NCBI GenBank assembly: GCA_030068145.1
Contig: JAPJBO010000350.1
Span: 62,001 to 126,000, forward strand
Direction of reading: 5' to 3'
Length of the DNA: 64,000 bases
From: Diplonema papillatum
Taxonomy: Eukaryota > Euglenozoa > Diplonemea > Diplonemida > Diplonemidae
A program made the position numbers and the translations under genes. The first letter of the stretch is position 1; each line of letters starts with the position of its first letter. Shown one piece after another: positions 17,594 to 28,353 of this stretch. The notes under the pieces were generated by a model. That model saw only the letters and a list, made by a program, of their open reading frames with translations, did no database searches and had not been told where the DNA came from.

Positions 17594-18885
17594 CCGTACG
17601 ACAGCTGGCAGCGGCGAGTCTTTTAACCCGCCTAGCAGGCTAGTAGCCAGCTGCATCCTCGAAGCCGCCTCAGCTCGCTCGGTTACTCAACCGAGCTAAA
17701 CCCTCACGCAACGGGCTTCCCGGTGTATTCTGGCCGGTGGTTGCTAGCGTGGCTCGAAAAGTCTGTCTTGCACCGACCTGCGACTCCCTGCGGAGTGTCC
17801 CAGCTTTTGTCCAAGCTGCGTCGCGGGGCATCACGTGGACTCCAGGATCTACGACCTGCGCCGTTCTACTGAAGTATCTTTACTTACAGTGTTTCAACCA
17901 AGAGTGTTGCTTGACTCGTCGGTGACCATGCTCAGGCGAAGAAAAGACCGACGTACCGCCTTCTTCTTGTTTAGTGGCTTCGAAACATTTACGATACTGA
18001 TCGTTCTCAGCACGTGAGCGGCCGACCGCTGCCGCCACCCATTATCTCATCGACCGCTAGCAGGCTGCGGGCCTTCACCTGGCTGCCTCTCTCTTTCTCT
18101 CTCGCTTACCGCGCTACTGTCGCGAACAAGCAAGACCCAAGCTTTTCCTCTTGTTTCAAGGTGGCACGCGTTGATTGCGCAGGTGGAGAAATCCCGAGCC
18201 GGGTGGAGGCTGGCAAGCAAAAGCGTCTGCAGTCGACTTCGAACGAGTGCGGCGGGCGGCCGGTCATCCGCAGAACCGCGTCGGAAAAAAAAAACAGTGA
18301 AATTCGCCCATCCTGGAACCGGTGTGTACACTGCACTGCTCCGGAGCGCACACCTTCATTGACTCCTAGGGCAACAACCAGGATCACACTGGTAGGTGAG
18401 CATCGACACCTCCCGAAAGTGAGCCAAGAGCGAAGGACGTATCTGCGGCTGCTGCGGCAGTTGCCCGGTGGTAACCCCACACGCAGAACGCGGGGAAGGG
18501 GAACGTGTTTTCCCAACTACATTGCAGCCCCTCCCCGACCGTAGCATCCGAGGAAGGTGCAAACATGGAGGGTGCTACGGTAGCCGTGCACGGGTCTTGG
18601 GCGCGTGCCTCGTGCAAGGCGGGTGCTTTGTGATCCGCCGCGAAATTCTCTCCTGGTGCAGTCCGGAGAGACCGGCGTCGAGTTTCGGCTCACAGCCGGT
18701 TCCTCGGGCGGCAACCTGAAGGGAGAGAGAGCGCAGACGCAATCCATCTTCAAAAGGACCACACACGCACGCCTTCGTTGACTCCAGCTTCTGAAGCTGG
18801 ACCTCACCGTGTACTAGTGAACCGTGATCCGCGGAAAAATTGCGTGGCGGGCCCTAGTAGAACTGCGCGCCGGTTATTTCGATTC
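17594..18885. other. Stretch without a recognised gene
   Basis: I see no conserved domain, splice-supported frame or clear repeat copy here. A hairpin GCTCGGTT-ACTC-AACCGAGC lies near 17677-17696 shortly after RAD1 and could belong to its 3' region. Frames of up to 176 codons near 18.0-18.5 kb have no motif and a composition like the surrounding non-coding DNA. Confidence 0.45.
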
Positions 18886-18889
18886 GCAG

Positions 18890-19190
18890 TTTATTTGTAT
18901 AAGCACCTGTATCTTGTAGGAAATGCTTGAGGAGACTGCCAGTTGCGAAAGATCAAAGGTGTGTATAGCGAGGTACTCATCGGCATGCCGTGACCCCCCA
19001 CTATTGCAACAATATTCCTGGATTAAAGGAGGTACATGCGCTGTAGCCCACACGAAACACAGGTAAATCTGGGTTTAGTGGAAGGCGAAAGCGTTCAACA
19101 AAAAACCTTAACTCTAAAAAAGACCCACTTTGTAGTTGTCTTGTTTTCTCCTCCTCTAGCCTTCTTCGAAATGAGCACAAGGCAGTAGGG
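18890..19190 (+). repeat. Repeat A, copy 5, interrupted by a 65 bp insertion
   Basis: The copy runs from TTTGTATAAGCACCTG to the GAAATGAGCACAAGGCAG tail and ends about 35 bp before the methyltransferase ATG. It may therefore supply part of that gene's leader. It is interrupted at 18960. Confidence 0.82.
18960..19024. mobile_element. 65 bp insertion with AAAGG target duplication
   Basis: Intact repeat A copies read GATCAAAGGAGGTACATG; here GATCAAAGG is followed by 65 bp (TGTGTATAGC to CCTGGATT) and then AAAGGAGGTACATG. The 5 bp AAAGG is duplicated. No inverted ends are visible, so the class is unknown; it could be a minute internal-deletion derivative. Confidence 0.7.
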
Positions 19191-19225
19191 GGTAGACCAC
19201 GGTCGCGGCGTTGCATGCGGACGGT

Positions 19226-20140
19226 ATGCGGAGCGTGGGAGGCAGCGACTGCATGTCGGACGAGGGGGACGACGAGACTTCGTCGGCTGACGGGGAGCTC
19301 GCCCCGCTGACGTTTCGCTTCGGGAGAACGCGGGGCCACAAGGCCTTGAAACTGGCCGAGTCCCTCGGGGGGCGCGCGTACGGATCTTTCGTGTGGGCGG
19401 CTGCGCCTGTCCTCGCGTGCTACGTGTGGGCGCACCTCCCGGACATCGCTGCCGAGGTGCTGGCCGGCAGGGACCCCTCGCCGCCTTGCGCGCGTGTGGC
19501 CACAGCTCGCTGCGCGTCGAAAAAGCGACGGATCACCGAGGAACCCAGCAAGAGTCACACACCGCCGAAGGACCGGCAACCTGTGCCGGGCCCCATCAGC
19601 GTTGTGGAACTTGGATGCGGCGTGGGGCTGGTCGGGTTGACGGCATCTTTGCGGTTGCAAGAGATGACCGCTTTGTGTCCGTCTTCTTCTGTATTGCTGA
19701 CCGATCGAGGCGACGAGCTTGACTGGTTGCGGTCTTGCTCGTGGGCGTTGTCTGAGAACGAGGCGGATCTCAGCCAGAGTGACACATCCTGCGCGGTGCT
19801 CGACTGGGGAAACCGGGGCCACGTCGACGAGATTTTTGCCCGCAACGGGGGGCCGGTAGATGTCGTCCTCGCTTCGGACTGTCTTTACGACGAGAGCGTG
19901 TTCGACGCGTTTCTGTTCACGCTGAGCCTGCTGCTGGCGGGGAAGCCCGGCTGCTTCGCCCTCGTGTCGTACCAGCAGCGCGACGGCAACCAGTCGCTCG
20001 ATTTCTTTTTCGAGAAGTGGCGGCTGACGGCCCGCGCGCTGCCGGTCGATCCAGAGCGTCTTGTCGCTTCGGTCATGAGCAGCGGCAAAGCCCCGCCGGA
20101 CATGGATAGCGTGGTCCTGTGGAGAATTTCTCGAGAATAG
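19226..20140 (+). CDS. METTL21/METTL23-type protein methyltransferase
   Basis: 304 residues from the first in-frame ATG. The fold is the seven-strand SAM-dependent methyltransferase: motif I VVELGCGVGLVGL at about residues 126-138, an acidic residue in VLLTDRG for SAM ribose binding, and post-motif II VDVVLASDCLYDESVF with Asp about 218, the SDxxYD signature of family 16 lysine methyltransferases. An upstream SFVWAAAPVLACYVWAHLP matches the W-x-A-x-x-LA motif before motif I. The C-terminal LVSYQQRDGNQSLDFFF is the usual late strand. A low-complexity basic insert (residues 95-120) precedes motif I. The substrate cannot be inferred. Repeat A lies immediately upstream and an array of broken 3' copies lies downstream. 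Confidence 0.82.
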   Translation: MRSVGGSDCMSDEGDDETSSADGELAPLTFRFGRTRGHKALKLAESLGGRAYGSFVWAAAPVLACYVWAHLPDIAAEVLAGRDPSPPCARVATARCASKKRRITEEPSKSHTPPKDRQPVPGPISVVELGCGVGLVGLTASLRLQEMTALCPSSSVLLTDRGDELDWLRSCSWALSENEADLSQSDTSCAVLDWGNRGHVDEIFARNGGPVDVVLASDCLYDESVFDAFLFTLSLLLAGKPGCFALVSYQQRDGNQSLDFFFEKWRLTARALPVDPERLVASVMSSGKAPPDMDSVVLWRISRE

Positions 20141-21330
20141 CTCTGAAAGCGCACGGGCCCGAAGCAGTCGAGCAGCACCTGCAGGGGCTGCGAAAGGCCT
20201 TCGTCCTGGACGGACAAGGTTTGATCCCAAGCGAAGGCGCCTTCGAAATTGACCTTTGCCTCGTTTTCGAGAAGGCTGGCGTGAACACGTCCGACTTGGG
20301 CAACTGTGAGATTTTTGCGCCCCAACGGTGGAGTTCTGCAGATCTCGTCCTCACTTCGGTCTTTACGACGGGAGAGCGTTCGACGCTTTGTTTTCACGCC
20401 TCGCCTGGCCCGGCTGCGCCTTCATACCAGCAGCGCGATGGCAATCAGTCACTCATGTGTTCTTTGAGAATTGCGATTGACAGCCCCTGCGCTGCCGGTC
20501 GATCTATAGAGTCATGAGCAGCGGAAAAGCACCGCCACATGGATAGCGTGGTCTGTGGCGAATTTCTTGAGACTAGCTCTGAGAGCGCACGTGCGCGAAG
20601 CAGTCGCAGCAACTGCAGGAGCCGCTCAAGGCCTTTGTTGTCGACGAACACTGTTTGGCCTCTTCGAAGTCGACTTGGGCAAATTGCTCCTCGTTTCCTT
20701 CCGATGAGAAAGCCGGCGATCTTCACTCCCTCCTTGCGAAACGGAGAGCTTAAAAGCTTGAACATTTGCTCGCGGATCACATCCGAGAACGGGGCAGATC
20801 TCAGCTCGTGGGGCAGTTGCGAGATTCCTGCCCCCAACGGCGGGATTGACAGATCTCGTCCTCACTTCGGTCTGTACGGCGAGAAAGCGTTCGACGCTTC
20901 TTTTTTATGCTGCGCCTGCTGCCTTGCCTTCGTGTCGTAGCGCGATGGCAACCAGTCACTCGATGTTCGCTGAGGAATGGCAGTTGACAGCCCGTGCGCT
21001 GCCGGTCGATCCAGAGTGTCTCGTCTATTCGGTCATGAGCACACCGCGCCGGACGTGGATAGCGTGGTCCTGTGGCGAATTTCTCGAGATCAGCTCCGAG
21101 AGCACACGTGCTCGAAACAATCGCAGCAACGGCAGGGGCCGCGAAAGGACTTCGTTTTCGACAGACAAGGTTCGAACGCAAGCCAAGACCTCTTCGAAAT
21201 AGACTTTGGGCAAATTACTCCTCCTTTTGTTCCGATGAGAAGGCTGGCGATGTTCACTCGTGTCGTAGCAGCATCACGGCAATCAGTCACTCGATGTGTT
21301 CGCTAAGAAATGGGTCACCGGCTGGGTCGC
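20141..21330 (+). pseudogene. Tandem decayed copies of the methyltransferase 3' end
   Basis: At least three units follow the stop codon, starting near 20141, 20570 and 21075. Each repeats about 150 bp of post-stop DNA (TCTGAAAGCGCACGGGCC-type start) and then the last part of the gene, marked by GATCTCGTCCTCACTTCGG, GGCAATCAGTCACTC, CTGCCGGTCGATC and GATAGCGTGGTC. Units carry many changes and lack the SAM-binding core, so none can be active. The final unit is itself truncated. Confidence 0.8.
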
Positions 21331-22042
21331 CGGTCCTGGATAACCGTGGGGCGGAGTTTCAAGGCGGCTGTTCCAGCGCAGGCGTCCTTTTGAGCTCTCG
21401 CGCTGGCAACTTCGCCCGCCATCACGAGGCTGTGGCCTCTTTTGCCGGCTCGCGACGAAGGTGTTCTCCGGGCATGGCCAGTCTGCTCGCCACCTTGCAC
21501 CGTTCAACGCTGTTGACCGTCCGGTAGCTGTCACTGACGTAGACGGGAGAGGGAACCGCAACCTGCTAAAGGTTTTACGTTTGTCACGTGCAGCAAAGCT
21601 GCGTGCAAACAGCGAACGTACCCCAGACCAGAGCTTCCGAGTGTACGCTTGAAGCTGCCCAAGGCAGCTCCGAAGGTCCGTTTGGGTCGTTCACTTTTCG
21701 CGATGATGGGTCAACGCGCTCGCACTTATCAACATATACTTGCCCATTCCTTGAAGATCCACCGTGCGAGGCATTTCGACGGTATTCGACGCTGAAACCG
21801 ACTCTAGAAAACGCGTGCTGTTGTTTCGATGAGCAACGTCGTGAAAATCTCGTAGCCTCTCTTGCGTGCGTCGCCGCCGCAAGAGTAAGGCCCCGGCGGG
21901 GCAAGAACGGAGTGACCCCAGCAGCCCCAGAAACGAGCCGTAGCCCCAACTCGATACCGCGTCTTGCCACACAGGCCCAATCAAGCGAAGGAACGTTCAG
22001 ATAACCTGGGTCATTACAACCAGGCACGAAGAGGGGAACCCC
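21331..22042. other. Stretch without a recognised gene
   Basis: No motif, repeat copy or conserved frame is recognised between the methyltransferase tail array and the duplicated leader of the beta-helix gene. Confidence 0.4.
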
Positions 22043-22412
22043 GCGCCTCGCCCCCCAACAAAAAGCAAGAATCCTTCGCCTTTTCTCACTACAGGAGGGC
22101 GCGTGTTACGGTTTCCGACACCCGCAATCATAGGGGAAGACAAACTCAACAGGTCTTGTTGTGCGACTATCCAACAAAAACTCCGAACCTCTAAACCGCA
22201 ACAAATGCTAAAAAAAACAGGGAGAACCCTCTAAAAAGAAATGAAGCCCAAAATGCCACAAACAGTGCTCGTTGCATCCGCCCTATCGGTGCTGATTTGC
22301 ACCCAAGGGGCGCAAGCAGCGGTGATGTTGTACGTCGACGGTTGATCGGCGAATTCGTCAGACAGCAACGCGGGGACCACGTGGGATAAACCGCTCGCAT
22401 CTGTGGCCCGCG
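22043..22412 (+). pseudogene. Truncated copy of the beta-helix gene promoter and head
   Basis: This 370 bp unit matches 22413-22795: repeat G-like leader (AAGAATCCTTCGCCTTTTC), CCGAACCTCTAAACCGCAAC, then the signal-peptide codons from an ATG at 22241. Codon GAT-GGT-TGC of the intact gene (Asp-Gly-Cys) reads with a TGA stop here after GACGGT, about 35 codons in. Identity is high, so the copy is recent. Confidence 0.82.
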
Positions 22413-22616
22413 TCTCGCCCCCCAACAAAAAGCAAGAATCCTTCGCCTTTTCTCACTAAAGGAGGGCGCGTTACGGTTTCCGACTCCCGCAATCATGGGG
22501 GAACACAAACTCAACAGGTCTGGTTGTGAGACTATCCAACAAAAGCACCGAACCTCTAAACCGCAACAAATGCTAAAAAAAAAAAAAAAAAAACAGGGAG
22601 AACCCTCAGAAAAGAA

Positions 22617-24737
22617 ATGAAGCCCAAAATGCCACAAACAGTGCTCGTTGCATCCGCCCTATCGGTGCTGATGTGCACCCAAGGGGCGCAGGCAGCGGTG
22701 ATGTTGTACGTCGACGGTTGCTCGGCGAATTCGTCAGACAGCAACGCGGGGACCACGTGGGATAAACCGCTCGCATCTGTGGCCCGCGCCGTCGGTGAAG
22801 CCGCAGTATGCACCCCTGCGTCGTGCGGAACGACGACAACCGTTTCGGTTGCGCTGGACTGCGAATACGCGCCGTTCGGTGTCGACCATGACCCGTCAAG
22901 CTGCTGCCCTGCGTCCCCGCACCAGCTGGACATCGTCACCTCCCGGAATCCCCACCGGCCGCCGAAGACGGACCGGGCCGTCATCACCGGCGCGGCGAGG
23001 CTGGTTCTCAGCTTGTCCGCCGACGGATTGTACAGGGGAGACCTTCCGAGCCGATCGGCCGACCTGTGGGGGCTTTGGGCGGAGGACGGCGCGGGGTTCT
23101 CGCGGGTGGCGCTGGCGGCGCTGCCGGTGATGACGTACACCGGCGCCGGCGCGGGGTCGGCCGGCGCGTATTTCGACGTGCCCGAGGCGCAGTTCGGCGG
23201 ATTGCCACGCGGAGCCGCGCTGGGGTATGCGTTCGCGAAGGTGTACCAGTCGTGGACCTCCTCCCTCAATCGGGTGCGCGGCGTGCAAGAGATCCCGGCG
23301 AACGGCACCCGGCGCCTGCTTTTGGAGGGCAACGCGACCATGTCCAACTCGCCGGCGACCGGCAGCCGCATCGTGTTGGTGAACGTCGCGAACAGCACCG
23401 TGCTCCCGCCCGAGTCGTTCTACTACACGAGGACCGGCAACAGCACGTCCAGGGGAGTCTCCGTTGTGTACCGGCCCGCAGCCGGCGGCGCGTCGCCTGC
23501 GACCGTGTTTCTTCGGGTTCCGGTGGCATCGACCGCGGTCGCCTTCGGGAACACGAGCCACGTGTCGATGCGCGGGAGTTTTCTGGTGGGGCTCAGCCAG
23601 TCGCAGCTGTCCGGGACGTGCCTGGGCGGCTGCGGGCAGAGCGGGGCTGCGCTGGGGGTGGCGACGCTCGAAATCAGGGAGAACTCGTCGGCGGTCGAGC
23701 TCGACGGGCTCGCCGTCGCGCACACCGGGGACTACGCGGTGATGGTGCGGCCGCAGGTGCAGAACGTGGTGATCCGGTCCGTGCGGGCGTACGACCTTGG
23801 AGCTGGAGGCATCGTCATCGGCCCGCCAGGCACCGCGGCGGTGGCTAGAGGCGTTTTGGTGACGAACACGTCGGTCCGTGACGGCGGGCACACGACCGAA
23901 GCGGGAGCGGGGATCCTCCTCCAGCAAGCCGCGAACTGCACGCTGGAACACAACGAGATCGGGGACATGTTCTACACGGGGATCTCCACCGGGTGGGACT
24001 GGAACTACGGCCCGACGCCGAATGCCGACGTGATCGTGCGGAAGAATTACATCCACGACATAGGGCGGGGCGTCCTGAGCGACATGGGGTGCATTTACAA
24101 TTTGGGGTTATCCCCCCGGACTGTGTTCGAGGAGAACATCTGCCGGGACGTGCTCTCGCACGGGTACGGCGGCTGGGGTTACTACGCGGATCAAGCGAGC
24201 GAAGGCGTTACGTGGAGGGGGAACCTGGCGTACCGGACGAAGGGCGCCGGGTATATGCACCACTGGGGGTTGAACGTAACGGTGGTGAACAATATCTTCA
24301 TGCATCCGCGGCCGCCTACGAACCAGTCTGAAAGCGCCTGCATCCGTGCATCTGTGCCGAAGGGCATGGCCGACGGGTGCAACGTTACCGCGAACATCTG
24401 CATCCTGAACGACACTCTGTCGCAGCCTTTGTACGACGAGTCGACCGGATCGTTCGGCACCTTCACGATGGATTGGAACTTGTACTTTTCGACCGCCGTG
24501 GCGCAGCCGGCGACCGCCCTTCAGTTTCCGCCGCACACGAACCCGGGGTCATTCGCCCAATGGCAAGCCCAAGGCTTCGACGCGCACAGCATCATCGCCG
24601 ACCCGCAGTGCACGCAGGTCAACGGCACCGACTCGGTCGTGGACTGCATAGCCGGCCTGCAAAGCTCGTCGCCTGCCCTCGCTCTCGGGTTCCAACCGAT
24701 TGACTTCTCCAACGTCGGGTTGCTTCCGCCGCCGTAA
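22617..24737 (+). CDS. Secreted right-handed beta-helix protein (possible glycoside hydrolase)
   Basis: 706 residues. The N-terminus is a clear signal peptide (VLVASALSVLMCTQG, cleavage probably after GAQA). Residues from about 360 to 600 form a right-handed parallel beta-helix with repeated N-x-I strands: CTLEHNEIGDMFYTGIS, GWDWNYG, IVRKNYIHDIGRGVLSDMG, VFEENICRDVLSHGYGG, WGYYADQASEGV and VTVVNNIFMHP. The W-x-W-x-Y-G, LSDMGxIYxLG and YGGWGxYxDxxS blocks recall bacterial beta-helix hydrolases such as GH141, but that match is from memory. Several Cys and N-glycosylation sequons (NCT, NVT, NQS) fit a secreted or wall-acting protein. It probably degrades or remodels a polysaccharide. The leader contains repeat G and the repeat H 3' motif, duplicated upstream. 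Confidence 0.75.
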   Translation: MKPKMPQTVLVASALSVLMCTQGAQAAVMLYVDGCSANSSDSNAGTTWDKPLASVARAVGEAAVCTPASCGTTTTVSVALDCEYAPFGVDHDPSSCCPASPHQLDIVTSRNPHRPPKTDRAVITGAARLVLSLSADGLYRGDLPSRSADLWGLWAEDGAGFSRVALAALPVMTYTGAGAGSAGAYFDVPEAQFGGLPRGAALGYAFAKVYQSWTSSLNRVRGVQEIPANGTRRLLLEGNATMSNSPATGSRIVLVNVANSTVLPPESFYYTRTGNSTSRGVSVVYRPAAGGASPATVFLRVPVASTAVAFGNTSHVSMRGSFLVGLSQSQLSGTCLGGCGQSGAALGVATLEIRENSSAVELDGLAVAHTGDYAVMVRPQVQNVVIRSVRAYDLGAGGIVIGPPGTAAVARGVLVTNTSVRDGGHTTEAGAGILLQQAANCTLEHNEIGDMFYTGISTGWDWNYGPTPNADVIVRKNYIHDIGRGVLSDMGCIYNLGLSPRTVFEENICRDVLSHGYGGWGYYADQASEGVTWRGNLAYRTKGAGYMHHWGLNVTVVNNIFMHPRPPTNQSESACIRASVPKGMADGCNVTANICILNDTLSQPLYDESTGSFGTFTMDWNLYFSTAVAQPATALQFPPHTNPGSFAQWQAQGFDAHSIIADPQCTQVNGTDSVVDCIAGLQSSSPALALGFQPIDFSNVGLLPPP

Positions 24738-24840
24738 ACCGTGCCTTCCCCCATCTCGAAAATCCGTCCAACAGTGCCGGGCGGAAGCTCTCTACGAAAA
24801 AATACATAAAAACTCGGACAACAGACCGGTACGGGCTACA

Positions 24841-25085
24841 AGGCAACCCCTGCTCAACTTGTAGAACGTGGGGGGCCCAAGATTACACTTCACGAAGGAA
24901 TGTACTTGGTGTCGGTCACAAACAGTCCCGGATATGGCTAGCCATAACCCATAACGAACGCATGCACTAAATATACAATCCGTAACCATAAAGCCCTTTC
25001 TTGCTCTAAGAGAACCCATTCATGAACGGTCACACGGAGACCCTAAAACCCCGGTATTTCAAGCGAACTTTAACTCTAAAAAGGA
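24841..25085 (+). repeat. Repeat H, copy 2
   Basis: It begins GCAACCCCTGCTCAACTTG and ends CGAACTTTAACTCTAAAAAG, matching 58430-58645 and 14065-14235. It lies 100 bp after the beta-helix stop codon. Confidence 0.78.
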
Positions 25086-25417
25086 CCCCACAATCCTACC
25101 GGGTGCCAGCCCCCTGTCCCCCCCATGTCTTGTCGGTGCACATTGAGCAAAAAATGTCAGATCTGGCCTGGGTGTTCGGTAAAACTGATTTTGTGTGGTA
25201 CATAATCGTACCTCACTGGTCGGTGAAATTGCATGAAAACTTCACTGGGTTGTGAGTTTTTCTTGTTACGGTGTCGGGAGCCTTGTTTGACGGCCCCCTC
25301 GGGTGGTGGGAAAGCCTCTCGGCAGGCAAAAGGGCTGTCCCTCGGTTAGTCCCCCCTCCCATCGCTGGTTGCATGCCAGCAGCCTCTAAACTACGATCCC
25401 TCCCCCTTCTTTTGAGT

Positions 25418-25695
25418 ACTAACAATCTTGCGGGTTGCCCTTCAATGTATTGTGCAGGCTAAAAAGACGTAGGCAGCGTGTTTTAGTGGTTGATCAGAAT
25501 TCCTTACCTGAAAAATGACACCGCGTAAATACATTTGGGAAAACGATCAACCGGCACAAACAAAATGAGGCGCCTGTCTTTTTTGCGATGAACAGTAGCT
25601 ACTTTCTCAGAGAGCATACTTGTTACAGCTAAAAAGGAACGTTGGCAGCGGTTTAACCTGAACACGTACAGGTCAAATCACACACAAAATACTCG
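25418..25695 (+). repeat. Repeat B copy followed by a solo repeat D
   Basis: Repeat B (25418-25583, from GAGTACTAACAATCTTGCGG) is followed at once by a diverged copy of the retrotransposon terminal repeat (25585-25695: TGCGATGAACAGTAGC, GCTAAAAAGGAACGTTGGC). The D copy has about 20 differences from the pair at 3.4 and 7.1 kb, so it is much older than that element. The next 350 bp show no gene. Confidence 0.75.
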
Positions 25696-27376
25696 AAGAA
25701 GACTTGATGCTAGCATCAAAGATAGATTCAATTCTGCCCAAACACCAAACCTTTCACCAAACACTAAAAGTTTCCCCCCTTTTCCGACGATGATGAAAAA
25801 TAGTGCAACCAAACATTGTGCTCACACCGGAACAGTACCAAAGCTGCTGAACTCCAACATCGGATAGACCTGCGTTCACGAGCAAGAGTCACACAAGAGA
25901 CCGAGCTGCGCATAACACCGAAAAAGGAAATAGAAGCATATTCTCCAAATAGTCCCATCCTTTGCTTTCCGCCTCTGCCGCGAACCGTTTACAGCTAGGA
26001 TCGAACAAGAAGGAGCGTTCTGCCTAAACATTAACTTACCTACGTTGATAGTGTGTTTGAGCCAATTCACCTAGCCCCCCTGAAAGTGACTTTAGCTCGA
26101 TTACGCGTCGATTACACTCGATTACGCTCGATTACGCTCGATTACACTCGATCAACATTTGGGTGAATTGGGGGGGTACTGCAGTAATTGATTAAAGGCG
26201 TGACACTCAGCCAATCTTGATAGGCCGGTTCAACGGGCCCACTAACGCACCTTCTTCCGGGGCTAAAAAGGTGCTGATGACAGGATATTGAAATTGGAAT
26301 AAAAACAAGAATATTAGTCTGAAAAAATGACCGCGACAGGCAGTGTAGCTGGAGACCAGGAAGCTCGGGCTGACTCACGGAAGCAGGTTGTCGAGTGCGT
26401 ACGGGCTCGGGTACCACTATCTCGCATTAGCTCGTCTTCTTGTTGCGTTAGTATAGTCCTTTGACAGAGTGAGCCGGTGCCTCTCATCTCACCTTTAAAA
26501 CACGGCTGAGTCACGCATGCTCTTGACAGACGCTAGCGTCCGACATTTCGCACGCGCGTCGCAGTCGTTGGGTGGTATTGACAAGGGGTTTCATCGGACA
26601 CTCGGATGAGCTTCGTTACTTCACTGGAGGCCCGCTTGGCTGCCTTCGAGTTGCGTTTCCGCGTTGGTGTTGTTGCTTCGCTTTTGGACTCCTTCTTCGA
26701 CTTCGCACGGTCCCAACGTCCTGGTCTGCCCTTGGTGCACGTCTTGCGCTCAGTCTGCGCAGTTCGTCTCTCCTGCTTGACTCCGTGATTCCATCGAGCC
26801 TGCTTGCGCTCCCATCCCGACGGGTAATGCGTCTGCGGTCGAAAACTGCCATTCAGTGTTGCAGCTTTGCGGAGCCCAGCCTGCGGTACGGCTCGCACCT
26901 TGTCGCCGGCCTACTTCGCCGTCTGCTCTCGTGCGGCGGCTTCGTAGGCGCGCATCACAGCTTCAAACGCCTGCTGGTTTGCTATTTGTGGTCTCTTGTT
27001 GAGTCCGGCCATGTTCCCGCCTCCGAGAGACGTCAGGACGTTGACTTGCATCTCAAGCGCCGGGTGAATCGGCGTCTGCACGATACTCGTCAGCCGTCGC
27101 ATCGCGCTCTTCATCGCGTACGATTTCGCGGTCGCCGAGTCCCGATACTCGGCTGTCGCTCGTCTCTGAACCTCATCCATCGCGTGATTCGATAGAGCAT
27201 CGGCGTCTTCTTGTTGCGTCAGTGGGGAGTCATTTGCATGCAAATGAGTACCACAATAGCTCGCATATATTAAATTTAGCGCAGTTAGTACTTGAGCCTT
27301 TAGGCATTCCGTGCGGGCCAGTTCCAGGCGATAGGGTGTTCGCCGAGCGCTCGGTAGGCACCTTGTCCTCGGTGAC

Positions 27377-27850
27377 ATGGAGTTTCTGCTCCGGCTTGGG
27401 GGTGGTGACTTCGTCATTGCCGGGGATGCAGGAGAGCTTCCGGGGAGCAAAGATATCCTCTGCCTGACGTTCTCGTACCTGGACACGATGGAGCAGAGAT
27501 GGAGGATGCGGCTTGTGTTTGCAGCACTTGTGCGGCAGAAGGATCCAGCAACGACAACCAAGTATCTCCAGTACGTGCTGGATTACTTTCAGAAGCTGCA
27601 AGAGTCGCTCCTTGCCTTGGGGTTCGATCTCCCTGGCGATGCACTGCTCCCAAGGATGAAAAAGGTGGTTACAGACAGAGGCCTCTTCACGACGGCTAGT
27701 GAGTGTACGCCTGTGGGGCCGTTGACGAGGTCATCATGGAGCCCGTGCATCGCCTGCACCTTGCTGACAAAGCCGTCCAAAAATGTCTGGCTACCGACCT
27801 TCCTTTCAAGGAAGGTCGGTCGCCAGACAAGGACCTTTGCGATCACTTAG
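27377..27850 (+). CDS. Unrecognised frame inside the 2.21 kb transposon
   Basis: A 157-codon frame from an ATG. Its first 110 residues look protein-like: LCLTFSYLDTMEQRWRMRL, FAALVRQKDPATTTKYLQYV and ALGFDLPGDALLPRMKKV suggest amphipathic helices. The 3' part runs through a strong hairpin (27785-27828) and is probably not coding. A second frame on the opposite strand (about 26911-27195) is rich in Ala, Arg and Glu. Either could be a spliced transposon exon. No function is proposed. Confidence 0.25.
   Translation: MEFLLRLGGGDFVIAGDAGELPGSKDILCLTFSYLDTMEQRWRMRLVFAALVRQKDPATTTKYLQYVLDYFQKLQESLLALGFDLPGDALLPRMKKVVTDRGLFTTASECTPVGPLTRSSWSPCIACTLLTKPSKNVWLPTFLSRKVGRQTRTFAIT
27785..27828. other. 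Long hairpin inside the transposon
   Basis: GTCTGGC and GCCAGAC close an inner perfect stem CCGACCTTCCTT/AAGGAAGGTCGG with a two-base loop. This 19 bp stem, interrupted by one internal mismatch pair, could stall replication or fold in RNA. Confidence 0.7.
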
Positions 27851-28353
27851 CGCTTCTTCATCATTCATCATCCCGTCTTGCTAGGCTGCTCACAGTCGCT
27901 CGAAGATCTTTCTGTCCCTTTTCGCCACCAACCCGCCTGCAGTCCCCGTGCTTGCTGCCATGATTTAGAACATCTTCATCTCGAGAGCTTCCGGTCTCAT
28001 ATGCACATCGCCCACTTGCCTGCGGTTTCCGTCCCTCGTATGCTTATGCTTGGCACGTCTTGGGCCAGACAGTGGTCAACATGGTCGCCCATGGGCCAGT
28101 CAGGGGTCCACCAGTGGTCGAACCCAAAATACTAGTGTCAATCTCGATCACACTCTACAACGCTCTACTACACTCTACTACACTCTATTACGCTCGATTA
28201 CACTCGATTACACTCGATTACACTCGATTACGCTCGATTACACTCGATCAGGGGGTAGGTGAATTGGCTCAGTGTTCGTGACTTGGCGCAGATGAGACAC
28301 GGTGTTGACCACTCACACAGCAACACCACGCAGTCCCCTTTTAAGGAACCTGC

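Larger units (their letters stand above)
26058..28271. mobile_element. 2.21 kb TIR transposon with CTCGATTAC terminal arrays
   Basis: The inverted ends are TGAGCCAATTCACCTA at 26058 and its complement ending at 28271, each followed inward by a C-run and CTG. A 5 bp duplication, GTGTT, flanks it (26053-26057; 28272-28276). Subterminal arrays of CTCGATTACR units occupy 26095-26152 and 28140-28250. The interior has modest frames on both strands with no recognised transposase. A 5 bp duplication is compatible with some hAT subgroups. It is probably non-autonomous or carries a transposase I cannot recognise. Confidence 0.8.

Noticed and set aside
17677-17696. Hairpin after RAD1 considered as a terminator
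   Set aside because: Bacterial-type terminators are not expected in this eukaryotic context; noted only as structure.
18014-18544. 176-codon frame between RAD1 and the methyltransferase
   Set aside because: No domain, no codon bias and a shadow frame on the other strand of similar length.
23066-24056. Long frames on both strands inside the beta-helix gene
   Set aside because: They are by-products of high GC content and lack motifs; the 706-residue frame has the signal peptide and helix repeats.
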